The notes below the pieces were generated by a model. It was not told the DNA's origin. It saw only the letters and a program-made list of their open reading frames with translations, and ran no database searches. The position numbers and the translations under genes were made by a program. This document shows, piece by piece, positions 46,150 to 55,336 of a stretch of 64,000 nt of DNA. The stretch comes from JAPLDA01 sp043783155 (GTDB taxonomy: Bacteria; Bacteroidota; Bacteroidia; AKYH767-A; 2013-40CM-41-45): NCBI GenBank assembly GCA_043783155.1, contig JAYVZS010000015.1:44477-108476 (forward strand), read 5' to 3'. Each line of letters opens with the position of its first letter. Position 1 is the first letter of the stretch.

Positions 46150-47426
46150 TTCACAGAGTCTTTCAATTTTGATTCAGCCACAGAGGAAACATATTCGCGA
46201 AAAGAATCAAGTGTAATATTATTTAATACATCATTCGCAAAAGCAACATTTAACAATGCCTTTGCATTGTCCTCACCGATTCCACGCGAACGCAGATAGA
46301 ACACAGCATCTTCGTCCATCTGTCCGGTGGTGGCTCCATGCGAACACTTAACATCGTCAGCATAAATTTCAAGTTGCGGTTTTGCGTTGACAACAGCATC
46401 ATCACTCAGTAAAATATTTTTATTCGATTGATATGCATTCGTTTTCTGCGCGTCACGTTCCACAAAAATTTTTCCATTGAAAACACCGTGTGCTTTTCCG
46501 CCGATGATTCCTTTGTATAGCTGGTTGCTGTTGCAATGGGGTTGAACATGATAAACGGCCGTGTGGTTATCCATCAGTTGCGAATCGTCGGCGACATATA
46601 ATCCATGCATGTAATTGACGGCATTTTGTCCGTCTAATTTAATATGCAATTTGTTTTTCACAATGCTCCCTCCGATAGAAACGGTATTAATCCTGAATGT
46701 TGAATTCGCAGACTGGTACACATGCGTTCCGCACACCTGGAACGATTGTTTGTTCTCGTTTTGTAACAGATCAAATTCAAGAGAAGCATTTTCATCAATG
46801 AAAATTTCATTCACCACATTTGAAAATGTTTCTGAGATATTATTTTTTGAAACGTGAATACCCGAAATTTTTGCCGACGAATTTTTTTCAGCAACCACCA
46901 GCAAACGATCATTTGTGAGAACGGCCTGTTCGTGAGAAGAAGAAACATGAATGATGAAAACAGGTTTCTCAATGATCGCTTTCGGATGAATGTGAATCAG
47001 CAATCCGTCATTCGCGAAAGCGGTATTCAACGCAGCAAATGCATCTGCCTGAACATCGGCATACAGGTTAAAATATTTCTGAACGAATGGATTATTTTTC
47101 CCTTCGCGGAGCGTTTTAATTTCTATTCCTGAAGGCAGACTTTTAAAATCAGAAGCATCTGCATTCAACCTTCCGTTTTCCATCACCACGAGAATTGAAT
47201 CCTTTACAAATGGGAACTGCTGAAGAATTTCATCCTTTGAAATTTTTGTTTCCTGAACAGAAAAAGAAAAATCCTTCAAAGCAATTGGTGCGATGTTGGT
47301 GTATTTCCACTCTTCGTTTTTTGACGTAGGAAATCCCATGCGATTAAAATGTGCCATCGCCTTCTCCTGCAAAAGAGGAAATTCTTTTACTGCGATCGAT
47401 TTATATTGTTCTGAATAGTTTGTCAT
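46146..47426 (-). CDS. sufD: Fe-S scaffold subunit SufD
   Basis: This 426-residue protein has the right-handed beta-helix with a SufBD C-terminal domain. The sequences NEEWKYTN near residue 38, LHIKLDGQNAVNYMHGLYV, and the KCSHGATTGQMDEDAVFYLRSRGI stretch are family features. SufD pairs with SufB and SufC in the scaffold and helps iron entry. It lies between sufC and sufS. Confidence 0.93.
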   Translation of the reverse strand: MTNYSEQYKSIAVKEFPLLQEKAMAHFNRMGFPTSKNEEWKYTNIAPIALKDFSFSVQETKISKDEILQQFPFVKDSILVVMENGRLNADASDFKSLPSGIEIKTLREGKNNPFVQKYFNLYADVQADAFAALNTAFANDGLLIHIHPKAIIEKPVFIIHVSSSHEQAVLTNDRLLVVAEKNSSAKISGIHVSKNNISETFSNVVNEIFIDENASLEFDLLQNENKQSFQVCGTHVYQSANSTFRINTVSIGGSIVKNKLHIKLDGQNAVNYMHGLYVADDSQLMDNHTAVYHVQPHCNSNQLYKGIIGGKAHGVFNGKIFVERDAQKTNAYQSNKNILLSDDAVVNAKPQLEIYADDVKCSHGATTGQMDEDAVFYLRSRGIGEDNAKALLNVAFANDVLNNITLDSFREYVSSVAESKLKDSVK

Positions 47427-47446
47427 TGATTACGTCCTGTAGAACT

Positions 47447-48220
47447 TTAATTATTAACGACTAACTCTTGCCTGATCCAATCGTATCCTTTTTCTTCGAG
47501 TTCCAACGCCAGTTCTTTGGTTCCGCTTTTAACAATTTTTCCATTGTACAACACATGTACAAAATCAGGAATGATGTAATCGAGTAACCGCTGGTAATGC
47601 GTGATGACAATAAATGAACGCTCTTTATTCCGCAATGCGTTTACGCCGTTGGCAACAATGCGAAGCGCGTCGATGTCGAGGCCCGAATCGGTTTCATCCA
47701 GCACACACAACTTCGGTTCCAGCATAGCCATCTGGAAAATTTCATTTCGTTTTTTTTCTCCTCCGCTGAATCCTTCATTCACACTTCGCTGTGTCATGGT
47801 CTTGTCCATCTCCACGAGCTTCATTCTTTCTTTCATCAGAATGAGAAAATCTTTTGAATCGAGCGGCGCCAATCCTTTTGACTTCCGGATTTCATTTAAT
47901 GCTGTCTTTAAAAAATTAGCATTGCTTACGCCGGGAATTTCAATCGGGTACTGGAAAGCAAGGAACAATCCTTTGCGCGCGCGGTCTTCGGGCGACATGT
48001 CGAGAATGCTTTCGCCGTCAAATAAAATTTCTCCCTCCGTTACCTCGAACACGTCACGACCTGAAAGTACCGATGCCAGCGTACTTTTCCCTGAACCGTT
48101 CGGACCCATGATGGCATGCACTTCACCGGGTTTCACTTCAAAATTAATCCCGTTGAGAATTTGCTTGTTCTCTACTCTCGCCTTTAAATTTTTTATGCTT
48201 AACATTTCTTTATTTTTCAC
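47447..48220 (-). CDS. sufC: Fe-S assembly ATPase SufC
   Basis: This 257-residue (or slightly shorter) ABC-type ATPase has Walker A GPNGSGKSTL near residue 40, a signature NEGFSGGEKKRNE, Walker B LCVLDETDSGLDIDAL and the H-loop VITHYQRLL. The start is M1 or M6. It drives changes in the SufBCD complex. It sits between sufB and sufD in the operon. Confidence 0.95.
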   Translation of the reverse strand: MKNKEMLSIKNLKARVENKQILNGINFEVKPGEVHAIMGPNGSGKSTLASVLSGRDVFEVTEGEILFDGESILDMSPEDRARKGLFLAFQYPIEIPGVSNANFLKTALNEIRKSKGLAPLDSKDFLILMKERMKLVEMDKTMTQRSVNEGFSGGEKKRNEIFQMAMLEPKLCVLDETDSGLDIDALRIVANGVNALRNKERSFIVITHYQRLLDYIIPDFVHVLYNGKIVKSGTKELALELEEKGYDWIRQELVVNN

Positions 48221-48243
48221 TATTCATCATTTCGTTTCAAAAA

Positions 48244-49692
48244 TTACCCGACGCTTCCTTCTAAACTAATCGCGAGAAGTTTCTGCGCTTCCACCGCAAA
48301 TTCCATCGGCAACTGGTTAAACACTTCTTTGCAATATCCGTTCACGATTAACCCGATTGCATCTTCTGTTGAGATGCCTCGCTGGTTGCAATAGAAAATC
48401 TGGTCTTCTCCTACCTTGCTCGTGGTTGCTTCGTGTTCAACCTTTGCCGATTTATTATGCACTTCAAGATAAGGAAATGTATGAGCGCCGCATTTACTTC
48501 CGAGCAACAATGAATCGCATTGAGAAAAGTTGCGGGCATTTTCTGCTTTCTTATTTATTTTCACCAAGCCCCTGTAACTGTTGTCACTTTTTCCACCGCT
48601 GATTCCTTTGGAAATAATGGTGCTTCGCGTATTTTTTCCAAGATGAATCATCTTCGTTCCCGTATCGGCCTGCTGCATGTTGTTCGTAACGGCAACAGAA
48701 TAAAATTCACCGATTGAATTATCGCCTTTCAAAATCACGCTCGGGTATTTCCATGTAATAGCGCTTCCGGTTTCAACCTGCGTCCAGCTGATTTTTGAAT
48801 TCGTAAGAGCAAGTCCGCGTTTCGTAACGAAGTTGTAGATGCCACCCTTTCCATTTTTATCTCCCGGATACCAATTCTGTACGGTAGAATATTTTACCTG
48901 TGCATTATCATGCGCATAAATTTCAACGACGGCAGCGTGTAACTGATTTTCATCACGCATCGGTGCTGTGCATCCTTCGAGGTAACTCACAAAACTTCCT
49001 TCGTCAGCAATAATTAAAGTACGTTCAAATTGTCCGGTTCCGGCAGAGTTAATTCTGAAATACGTCGACAGTTCCATGGGGCAACGAACGCCTTTCGGAA
49101 TGTAACAAAAGGAACCGTCGCTGAACACGGCGCTGTTTAATGCAGCATAAAAATTATCCGTCATCGGAACAACAGAGCCAAGGTATTTTTTTATCAACTC
49201 AGGATGTTCGTGCACCGCTTCACTGAAGGAAGAAAAAATAATTCCAAGTTTAGCGAGTTCGTCTCTGAAAGTTGTTTTGACAGAAACGCTGTCGATCACC
49301 GCGTCAACGGCAACACCTGACAATCGTTTTTGTTCTTCAAGAGAAATTCCAAGTTTGTCGAACGTCGCTTTTATTTCCGGATCGAGTTCATCAAGTGAAT
49401 TCAACTGAGGTTTAGCTTTCGGAGCGGAATAGTAAATGATGTCCTGAAAATTTATTTCCGGGTGATGAATGTTCGCCCAGGTTGGTTCTTCATTTTTCAA
49501 AGAAACCCAGTGACGAAAAGCTTTCAGACGCCATTCAAGTAACCATTCCGGCTCATTTTTTTTCAAAGAAATAAACCGAACGATGTCTTCACTAAGACCT
49601 TTGGGAGCATTATCGCTTTCGATATCACTCACAAAGCCCCACTTGTACTCGCTTCGGGACAGGTCCTCTAATATTTTTAAATCTTCCGCCAT
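48244..49692 (-). CDS. sufB: Fe-S scaffold subunit SufB
   Basis: This 482-residue protein is of normal length. The N-terminal YKWGFVSDIESDNAPKGL, the conserved beta-helix region with EGCTAPMRDENQLHAAVVE, KYSTVQNWYPGDKNG, RGLALTNSKISWTQVETGS, and the C-terminal KVGEDQIFYCNQRGI are present. SufB carries the nascent cluster in the SufBCD complex. It is the first long gene after sufA. Confidence 0.96.
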   Translation of the reverse strand: MAEDLKILEDLSRSEYKWGFVSDIESDNAPKGLSEDIVRFISLKKNEPEWLLEWRLKAFRHWVSLKNEEPTWANIHHPEINFQDIIYYSAPKAKPQLNSLDELDPEIKATFDKLGISLEEQKRLSGVAVDAVIDSVSVKTTFRDELAKLGIIFSSFSEAVHEHPELIKKYLGSVVPMTDNFYAALNSAVFSDGSFCYIPKGVRCPMELSTYFRINSAGTGQFERTLIIADEGSFVSYLEGCTAPMRDENQLHAAVVEIYAHDNAQVKYSTVQNWYPGDKNGKGGIYNFVTKRGLALTNSKISWTQVETGSAITWKYPSVILKGDNSIGEFYSVAVTNNMQQADTGTKMIHLGKNTRSTIISKGISGGKSDNSYRGLVKINKKAENARNFSQCDSLLLGSKCGAHTFPYLEVHNKSAKVEHEATTSKVGEDQIFYCNQRGISTEDAIGLIVNGYCKEVFNQLPMEFAVEAQKLLAISLEGSVG

Positions 49693-49736
49693 CTTATTTG
49701 GATTGATTCTAAACTTAAAGTTTAGACAAAAAAAAA

Positions 49737-50063
49737 TTAAACTGAGAAACTCTCGCCACAGCCACAGGTGCGGCTTGCATTCGGGTTATTGAAGGCAAAA
49801 CCTTTTCCGTTTAAGCCATCGGTGAAATCGAGTTCCGTTCCAACCAAGTAGAGAAAACTTTTTTTGTCGCAAACGATTTTCATTCCTTTATCTTCAAACA
49901 CCTTATCGTCGGGGCGAACAACATTGTCGAACTCAAGTTTATAAGTTAACCCCGAGCAACCGCCACCTTCAATTCCGACACGGATAAATGCATCGGCTGG
50001 CTTTTTCTCTTCCAGCATGATATTCAATGCTTTAGATTTTGCTCTTTCTGTTACTGTAATCAT
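49737..50063 (-). CDS. sufA: A-type Fe-S carrier (SufA/IscA/HesB family)
   Basis: This 108-residue protein has the three conserved cysteines in GGGCSGLTYKLEFD and RTCGCGESF. A-type carriers receive clusters from SufBCD and deliver them. It opens the suf operon and has a strong ribosome binding site (AGGAGG, 50069-50074) and a promoter upstream. The symbol is given by context; an IscA-type role is equally consistent. Confidence 0.92.
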   Translation of the reverse strand: MITVTERAKSKALNIMLEEKKPADAFIRVGIEGGGCSGLTYKLEFDNVVRPDDKVFEDKGMKIVCDKKSFLYLVGTELDFTDGLNGKGFAFNNPNASRTCGCGESFSV

Positions 50064-50093
50064 TTTTTCCTCCTTTTACTTAGAAATCAGACA

Positions 50094-50125
50094 CAAAGAT
50101 AAGCCATTAAAGAGGGAATACCAAA
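50094..50125 (-). promoter_or_regulatory. Bacteroidota-type promoter of the suf operon
   Basis: On the minus strand TTTG (50122-50125) and TATCTTTG (50094-50101) are separated by 20 bp, a good match to the TTTG / TAnnTTTG promoter. It ends ~30 bp before the sufA ATG and its AGGAGG site. No regulator site was recognised. Confidence 0.8.
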
Positions 50126-50282
50126 GAATGATTCGGATGAATATTACCTGATTTCATGAATGGTAAAAGAATCATCAAAAATCCCTTACAAACTGCCTTA
50201 CAAAGCAGAACCAACACCCAAATTCAGGTACATAGAGAAAGAAAAAAAGTCGCTTTACAAAATTGAACGTAATGGTCTGTCT

Positions 50283-52118
50283 TTACGATGATAACCTATC
50301 AATAAATTTCTGCTCTCTTCCTTTATCATCATTATGCAAAAAATAATAGTCTTTGAATTCTTTGTAGTCTTTCTCAATTTCCTCTTTTGGTTTTGAGCGC
50401 AGATCATTGTTGATGTAGTTATCGAGATATGCTTCAAAGTCTGTATAATGAAAGTTCTCACCCATCCGTTCTCTTAATTGTTTGATAATTGAACGGTGAT
50501 AAATAATAATCTCTGCTCGCTCCTGCATCACGCCAAAACTAAAATACGCCATTCTGTACGGTAAATTTTTATATGGCGATCTGCGGAAAACAAAATCCAC
50601 TTCGCGTTTCAACATATAATCATACGGAGCGGAATGTTCATGACCGACCTTTCCAACCAACTCAGTAACCGGCATGTGAGCGATGTAATGATCCGTTAAG
50701 CCGTGGTTTTCAACGCAGGTTTTAAATTTTGCATAGTAGGCAAAGCACGCCTGGCCGCCTCTCATTAATATGGTAACATCCATGTCTTTCACATACGGAG
50801 CCAGGGCCACACCAATTTTTTTATCATTCATCAAGACGTATTGATACAGGTACACATACCGTTCATCAGCTACACCATATTCTTTTTCTTTACAAACCGT
50901 TTTACCGTTTTCTGTTTCGAGGAAAAAATCTTTCCGAACAGAGCTTTCATATAAAACAGAAATTGGAATCAGAATGAGAAGAACTGTTCTCAACCCGTTT
51001 TTCTTTTGAAACTGAACATTGATGGCATATTCAGTAATGAGATACAGGAATGGGATGGCCGGCATCATGAACCTGCCATACATAAAGTCTCCGCCCACTT
51101 TCGCGACAAAGAAAAACAAATATGAAAGCGTTGTTAAAAGCGCAAATAAAATTCCTGAAAGGTTTCGATCGCTGATGATCTGAATAAATGTCTGCCTGAT
51201 TTTTATACTCTTCAACACATATTTAAAACACAAAAATAAAGCGGCGACAAAAAACAGGATCGACGAAATGTAGACCTGCAGATATAGCCAGATATAGGCG
51301 AACCCTCTTGCCCACGCTGATTTATAACCAACCTTGGAATAATACGTGTTCGGAAAAATTTCACCGTAAAAATTATAGCGCCACAAAAAATAAGGAATAT
51401 AAATAATCAGTACAGGCGCTATAAATTTCAGTTGTTCTTTTATCAATTCACTTAGTTTCTTTTTCTGCGCAATGTTGCTGAGTAATAAAAACACATTCGA
51501 CAGACCGATAAAAATCATTGCATCGGGTCGTGTAAGAACAGCAAAGCATAATAACATCCCCGTAATCAGGATGCGATTATTCCGCGACAGATCGCTGAAG
51601 AAGAAAATATAAAAGGCGCCGGAAATCAGCATCAGGTAAAAAGCAGGTTCCAGTCCGCTGGTAGACCATACGCCGTAATCGAAATTTAAAGCGAGTGCTG
51701 CCAACGTCATCGGCACAGAAAATTTATTCTTGAAAAACTTATTCAGCTTTAAACCAATCAGCATATAGGTGATGAGCACAACAGCACTTGAAATAATTCC
51801 CAACGTCATGACAGTTGCAACAGGTTCAAATTTCAACCACATGAAAAAAGAAACAATCATGAGCCAAAGAAAATCAGTGTAACCTTCGACACGTTCTCCA
51901 GGGTTATAGATGAGTCCGTGCCCATTCAAAAAATTTTCAATGTATCTCAACCCGATAAAGATATCATCCCCAACCCACCGTTTGGTATAGGCATTGTGAA
52001 TTCCAACGAGAATGAAAATTCCGCATACAAGAAAATAAAGATAGGGCGTATTGTCCTTCTTTAAAGCCGGATTACCTGTCTTGAGAGGTACCTGTTTCTT
52101 TGTAATCGCTTTTGCCAT
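50283..52118 (-). CDS. GT-C type membrane glycosyltransferase (AftB-like)
   Basis: This protein is about 611 residues long from the Met at 52118; the frame to 52235 would add 39 residues that look unlike a leader. It has about 10-12 TM helices. The N-terminal periplasmic loop carries WVGDDIFIGLRYIEN and NPGERVEGYTDFLW, the acidic DD motif of GT-C glycosyltransferases, resembling AftB-like arabinosyltransferases. It probably moves a sugar from a polyprenyl donor. Substrate unknown. It stands alone, divergent from thiL. Confidence 0.75.
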   Translation of the reverse strand: MAKAITKKQVPLKTGNPALKKDNTPYLYFLVCGIFILVGIHNAYTKRWVGDDIFIGLRYIENFLNGHGLIYNPGERVEGYTDFLWLMIVSFFMWLKFEPVATVMTLGIISSAVVLITYMLIGLKLNKFFKNKFSVPMTLAALALNFDYGVWSTSGLEPAFYLMLISGAFYIFFFSDLSRNNRILITGMLLCFAVLTRPDAMIFIGLSNVFLLLSNIAQKKKLSELIKEQLKFIAPVLIIYIPYFLWRYNFYGEIFPNTYYSKVGYKSAWARGFAYIWLYLQVYISSILFFVAALFLCFKYVLKSIKIRQTFIQIISDRNLSGILFALLTTLSYLFFFVAKVGGDFMYGRFMMPAIPFLYLITEYAINVQFQKKNGLRTVLLILIPISVLYESSVRKDFFLETENGKTVCKEKEYGVADERYVYLYQYVLMNDKKIGVALAPYVKDMDVTILMRGGQACFAYYAKFKTCVENHGLTDHYIAHMPVTELVGKVGHEHSAPYDYMLKREVDFVFRRSPYKNLPYRMAYFSFGVMQERAEIIIYHRSIIKQLRERMGENFHYTDFEAYLDNYINNDLRSKPKEEIEKDYKEFKDYYFLHNDDKGREQKFIDRLSS

Positions 52119-52311
52119 ACGTAATTCTTTGCCGTTAGATTTTCCTGCAAGTATAATAAAACAATGATCCGGATAATTTTTTGCCCGTTGAAAAAGTAAA
52201 TCTACAGTATAAACACATTTCCTGCAAACTTTCACAATCTACCGGAAGAAGATTAAAAGTTATTGATCAGATTTGCCGATGAGTGTTACCTTCGCGCTTT
52301 AATTCAATACT

Positions 52312-53361
52312 ATGTTTGAAAATAAAACGAACAGGACAGAACTGAGTGCGCTCGGGGAATTCGGACTCATTGAACATATCACCAAAGCCATTGAGCTGAA
52401 GAATCCCGAATCGATAAAAGGTATCGGTGATGATGCAGCTGTGATCGACAGCGGATCAAAGCTTACAGTTGTAACAACAGACATGTTGGTTGAAGGCGTA
52501 CATTTCGATCTGACATTTCATCCGTTAAGACATCTCGGCTATAAATCTATTGCCGTCAATCTTTCTGACGTGTATGCAATGAATGCCACTCCGAAACAGG
52601 TTGTGATTGCCATTGCACTCTCGAACCGATTTTCGTTGGAAGCAATAGAAGAATTATATGGTGGAATGAGAATGGCTTGCGAACATTACAACGTCGATTT
52701 AGTAGGAGGCGATACAACATCTTCTACTTCGGGATTGATTATTTCTGTTACTGCAATTGGAGTGGCTGATAAAAACGATCTCGTATATCGCAGTGGAGCG
52801 AAAGAACATGACCTCATTTGTGTGAGCGGAGATTTAGGCGGTGCATACATGGGACTTCAGTTGCTTGAAAGAGAGAAAAGAATTTTTATAGAGAACCCGA
52901 AAATACAACCTGACCTGAGCGGAAGTGATTATATTTTAGAGCGACAACTGAAACCCGAAGCCCGGAAAGAAATTATTGAGAAGCTGCATGAGCTGAAAGT
53001 AAAACCCACTTCGATGATTGATATTTCCGATGGGCTCTCTTCCGAAATTTTACACATCTGTCATCAATCGGATGTTGGCGCGGAAATTTATGAAGACAAA
53101 ATTCCAATCGATCCTCAAACGTATGACAAAGCTCGTGAGTTCAACCTTGATGCAACCGTTTGCGCATTGAGCGGTGGAGAAGATTACGAATTACTTTTCA
53201 CCATTCAGCAAAGTGATTACGAAACACTGCGTGCGCACATGGATATTTCTATCATCGGTCATATCACAGATAAAAATTCAGGTGTGAACCTCGTTGATAA
53301 ATCAGGAAATGTAGTGAAGATGAAAGCGCAGGGATGGGATGCTCTCTTGAATAGACAATAG
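52312..53361 (+). CDS. thiL: Thiamine-monophosphate kinase
   Basis: This 349-residue enzyme phosphorylates thiamine monophosphate to thiamine pyrophosphate. GIGDDAAVI, TTDMLVEGVHFDL, AVNLSDVYAMNATP (metal/ATP), LVGGDTTSS, ISDGLSSEI and SGGEDYELLF are the family motifs. The length is normal. No TPP riboswitch was recognised upstream. Confidence 0.95.
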   Translation: MFENKTNRTELSALGEFGLIEHITKAIELKNPESIKGIGDDAAVIDSGSKLTVVTTDMLVEGVHFDLTFHPLRHLGYKSIAVNLSDVYAMNATPKQVVIAIALSNRFSLEAIEELYGGMRMACEHYNVDLVGGDTTSSTSGLIISVTAIGVADKNDLVYRSGAKEHDLICVSGDLGGAYMGLQLLEREKRIFIENPKIQPDLSGSDYILERQLKPEARKEIIEKLHELKVKPTSMIDISDGLSSEILHICHQSDVGAEIYEDKIPIDPQTYDKAREFNLDATVCALSGGEDYELLFTIQQSDYETLRAHMDISIIGHITDKNSGVNLVDKSGNVVKMKAQGWDALLNRQ

Positions 53362-53371
53362 GCAAAATTAT

Positions 53372-53416
53372 TAGTCGACAATATTGTCTGCTTCTTTTAT
53401 TGTCTGCTGTCGACTA
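53372..53416. repeat. TAGTCGACA inverted repeat between convergent genes
   Basis: TAGTCGACA (53372-53380) and TGTCGACTA (53408-53416) are perfect 9-bp complements around a 27-bp loop containing TTGTCTGC twice. The thiL stop is just before it and the next gene ends just after. It may slow or end transcription from both sides, but there is no T-tract. Confidence 0.5.
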
Positions 53417-53430
53417 TTATTTCAGCACTG

Positions 53431-54978
53431 TTAACCTCCACTGCTGGCTTTTTTCTCCACGATATTCCTGAACGCGACATGATCGATCTTACTCTCCGTC
53501 CATGCGATAAAATCAAAATATTCGAGAACAGTTTTTTCAAAATTTTCTTTTGAAAGAATGATGAGGTCGTCGTAGAATTTTTTGTAAAGTTTTTGTGCTT
53601 CCTTCGGAGAAGCCGTAATCAGCCGGTTAGCAAATTCGAGGAAGATGGTTTCAAATTTATAGACGCGGTTACGTGAATTCAGGTAACGCTGCAACGATTT
53701 CACCATGTATGGAAGCAGATCCGCATTTTTTAACTCGACATGAATAATGATGTTGAATATCTCGGCAAAGCAATGAATGTCCTGACTTTCGTTGATGGCA
53801 TTGTCATTCAGCAAACGGTTGATCCATTTCAATGCGACAGAATATTTTCCTGCACCAAAATACAAGACTGCGATGTTGAAATAAAAATATGCTTTGCGCA
53901 CAGGACTCAGTTTCTCTTCGTACCGCGAAAGTCCGGCTTCAATTTTCGGAACAAGCTGAATTCCTTTTTCAAATTCGCCGAGCGTGATGTACAAAGTAAT
54001 CTCAATGCTATAAGCGCTGGAGAATAATTTGATCTCCATGTCTTCATTCCCCTTTGTGTCAAGAATTTCGGGAATGGCTTTCAGTTTTTTCATGTTCTCC
54101 ATTACCTCATCGAATTTCTTGAGTTGGCTGCCGATGTAAATGGTATTCGTAAGAAGGGAAAAATAAAGATTGGGTTCTTCTTTAAAAAGTTCGGTGTTGG
54201 ACTCTATCAGCGCTACATTTTTTTTCAGGTATTGGTAGCTCCTTTTATAATCGCCTGTTCCGAAATTGAAAGCGCTGTAAATATGATGAAACAAATATTT
54301 CGTCTCCGTTGAAAGCGCCTTACTTTCTTTTTGAAGCAAGGTGTTATCAATAATTTTTTTGAATTTCTTCAGGTCTTCTTTCGTACGAACTTTTCCTTTC
54401 TTGTTCAACAAGACAAACAAGCGACTTTTAATATTCCAATAGTCGTTAAAGTTTTTGATTCGCTCTGCGATACGTTCATCTTCGATTAATAATTTTTGCA
54501 AGTCACCTTCTTCGTGACCGGAATAGTTATCCTTCTCAATCAATTTTTTCTGCCAGTGAAATATTTCACTCAGTGTAGAATATTTTTCATACTTCGTTGC
54601 CAGTCGTTTGGCGCTTTCAAGCATACGAGCACACTGATCGTACAAACTCTTCTTGTAAAGAATCTCAGCAAAGTGAAGCTGGCGCTTTAGCTGGGCATCA
54701 ATGGAGCTGTTGGCATGAAAGGCATCGGGACTTCTGAGAACAGTATCAAACAAGCGTGCTTTGGCAATCGGAAACTTCTTCACGAACGTTTCCTTCTGAA
54801 ATTTTTTGAGAATAGATTCCTCGTTGTATTCATTCTGCTTTTCTATGGCGTCAAATAATTTCAGGTAATTGTTTTCTTCGCTCGAATGGCGTGACGCATA
54901 AATCTTGAAGTACCTTTTCTCAGGTTTATTCATGGACTTAATTAGTCGAAACAAGTTATCGGTTGGCTTCTTAGACAT
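53431..54978 (-). CDS. Helical-repeat (TPR-like) protein of unknown function
   Basis: This 515-residue, entirely alpha-helical soluble protein has no signal peptide. The opening NLFRLIKSMNKPEKRYFKIYA and repeated short helix pairs (residues ~130-480, with a YFNIAVLYFGAGKYSVALKW stretch near 375) suggest TPR-like repeats. Similar proteins in Bacteroidota often have paralogues. I know of no function. It converges on thiL. Confidence 0.7.
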   Translation of the reverse strand: MSKKPTDNLFRLIKSMNKPEKRYFKIYASRHSSEENNYLKLFDAIEKQNEYNEESILKKFQKETFVKKFPIAKARLFDTVLRSPDAFHANSSIDAQLKRQLHFAEILYKKSLYDQCARMLESAKRLATKYEKYSTLSEIFHWQKKLIEKDNYSGHEEGDLQKLLIEDERIAERIKNFNDYWNIKSRLFVLLNKKGKVRTKEDLKKFKKIIDNTLLQKESKALSTETKYLFHHIYSAFNFGTGDYKRSYQYLKKNVALIESNTELFKEEPNLYFSLLTNTIYIGSQLKKFDEVMENMKKLKAIPEILDTKGNEDMEIKLFSSAYSIEITLYITLGEFEKGIQLVPKIEAGLSRYEEKLSPVRKAYFYFNIAVLYFGAGKYSVALKWINRLLNDNAINESQDIHCFAEIFNIIIHVELKNADLLPYMVKSLQRYLNSRNRVYKFETIFLEFANRLITASPKEAQKLYKKFYDDLIILSKENFEKTVLEYFDFIAWTESKIDHVAFRNIVEKKASSGG

Positions 54979-55336
54979 GTATATTAATTACGAATTTAGG
55001 TTGAATAAAACTCCGATTCAATTTAATAGTTCTCCAATACTTCGATTCACTCGATTATCGAAATCGTTTGTTCTTCCTCCAATGAAAACAACATGTACAG
55101 GGAAGACAGCACCAAATTTCACTTCTTAAAAGTAAATCCTTTTCGGGGAAGAAAGAAGTAAATGAAAAATAATACCGGGGCGAAAAGAGTATATTTGAAA
55201 TGTAACTTATAAAAGGTATTATTTCGTAGTTTTTACAATGAGTATTTGACAGACGTGTATATTAATCCGAAAAAAATAATTTGTTCTATGTCCATTCATT
55301 TTTTACTTTGCTCAGTAAATCAAAATTTACCCAGAT
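54979..55336. other. 358-bp gap with a promoter for the downstream gene
   Basis: Apart from the promoter at 55280-55310 the sequence is AT-rich, with no gene or repeat recognised. Confidence 0.4.
55280..55310 (+). promoter_or_regulatory. Candidate promoter of the propeller-type surface protein
   Basis: TTTG (55280-55283) and TACTTTG (55304-55310) are spaced 20 bp apart, close to the Bacteroidota promoter form, although the -7 box lacks one base of TAnnTTTG. It lies 26 bp before the ATG at 55337. Confidence 0.5.

Noticed and set aside
54905..55129. A 74-codon plus-strand frame before the propeller gene
   Set aside because: It overlaps the start of the helical-repeat gene and shows no coding pattern of its own.
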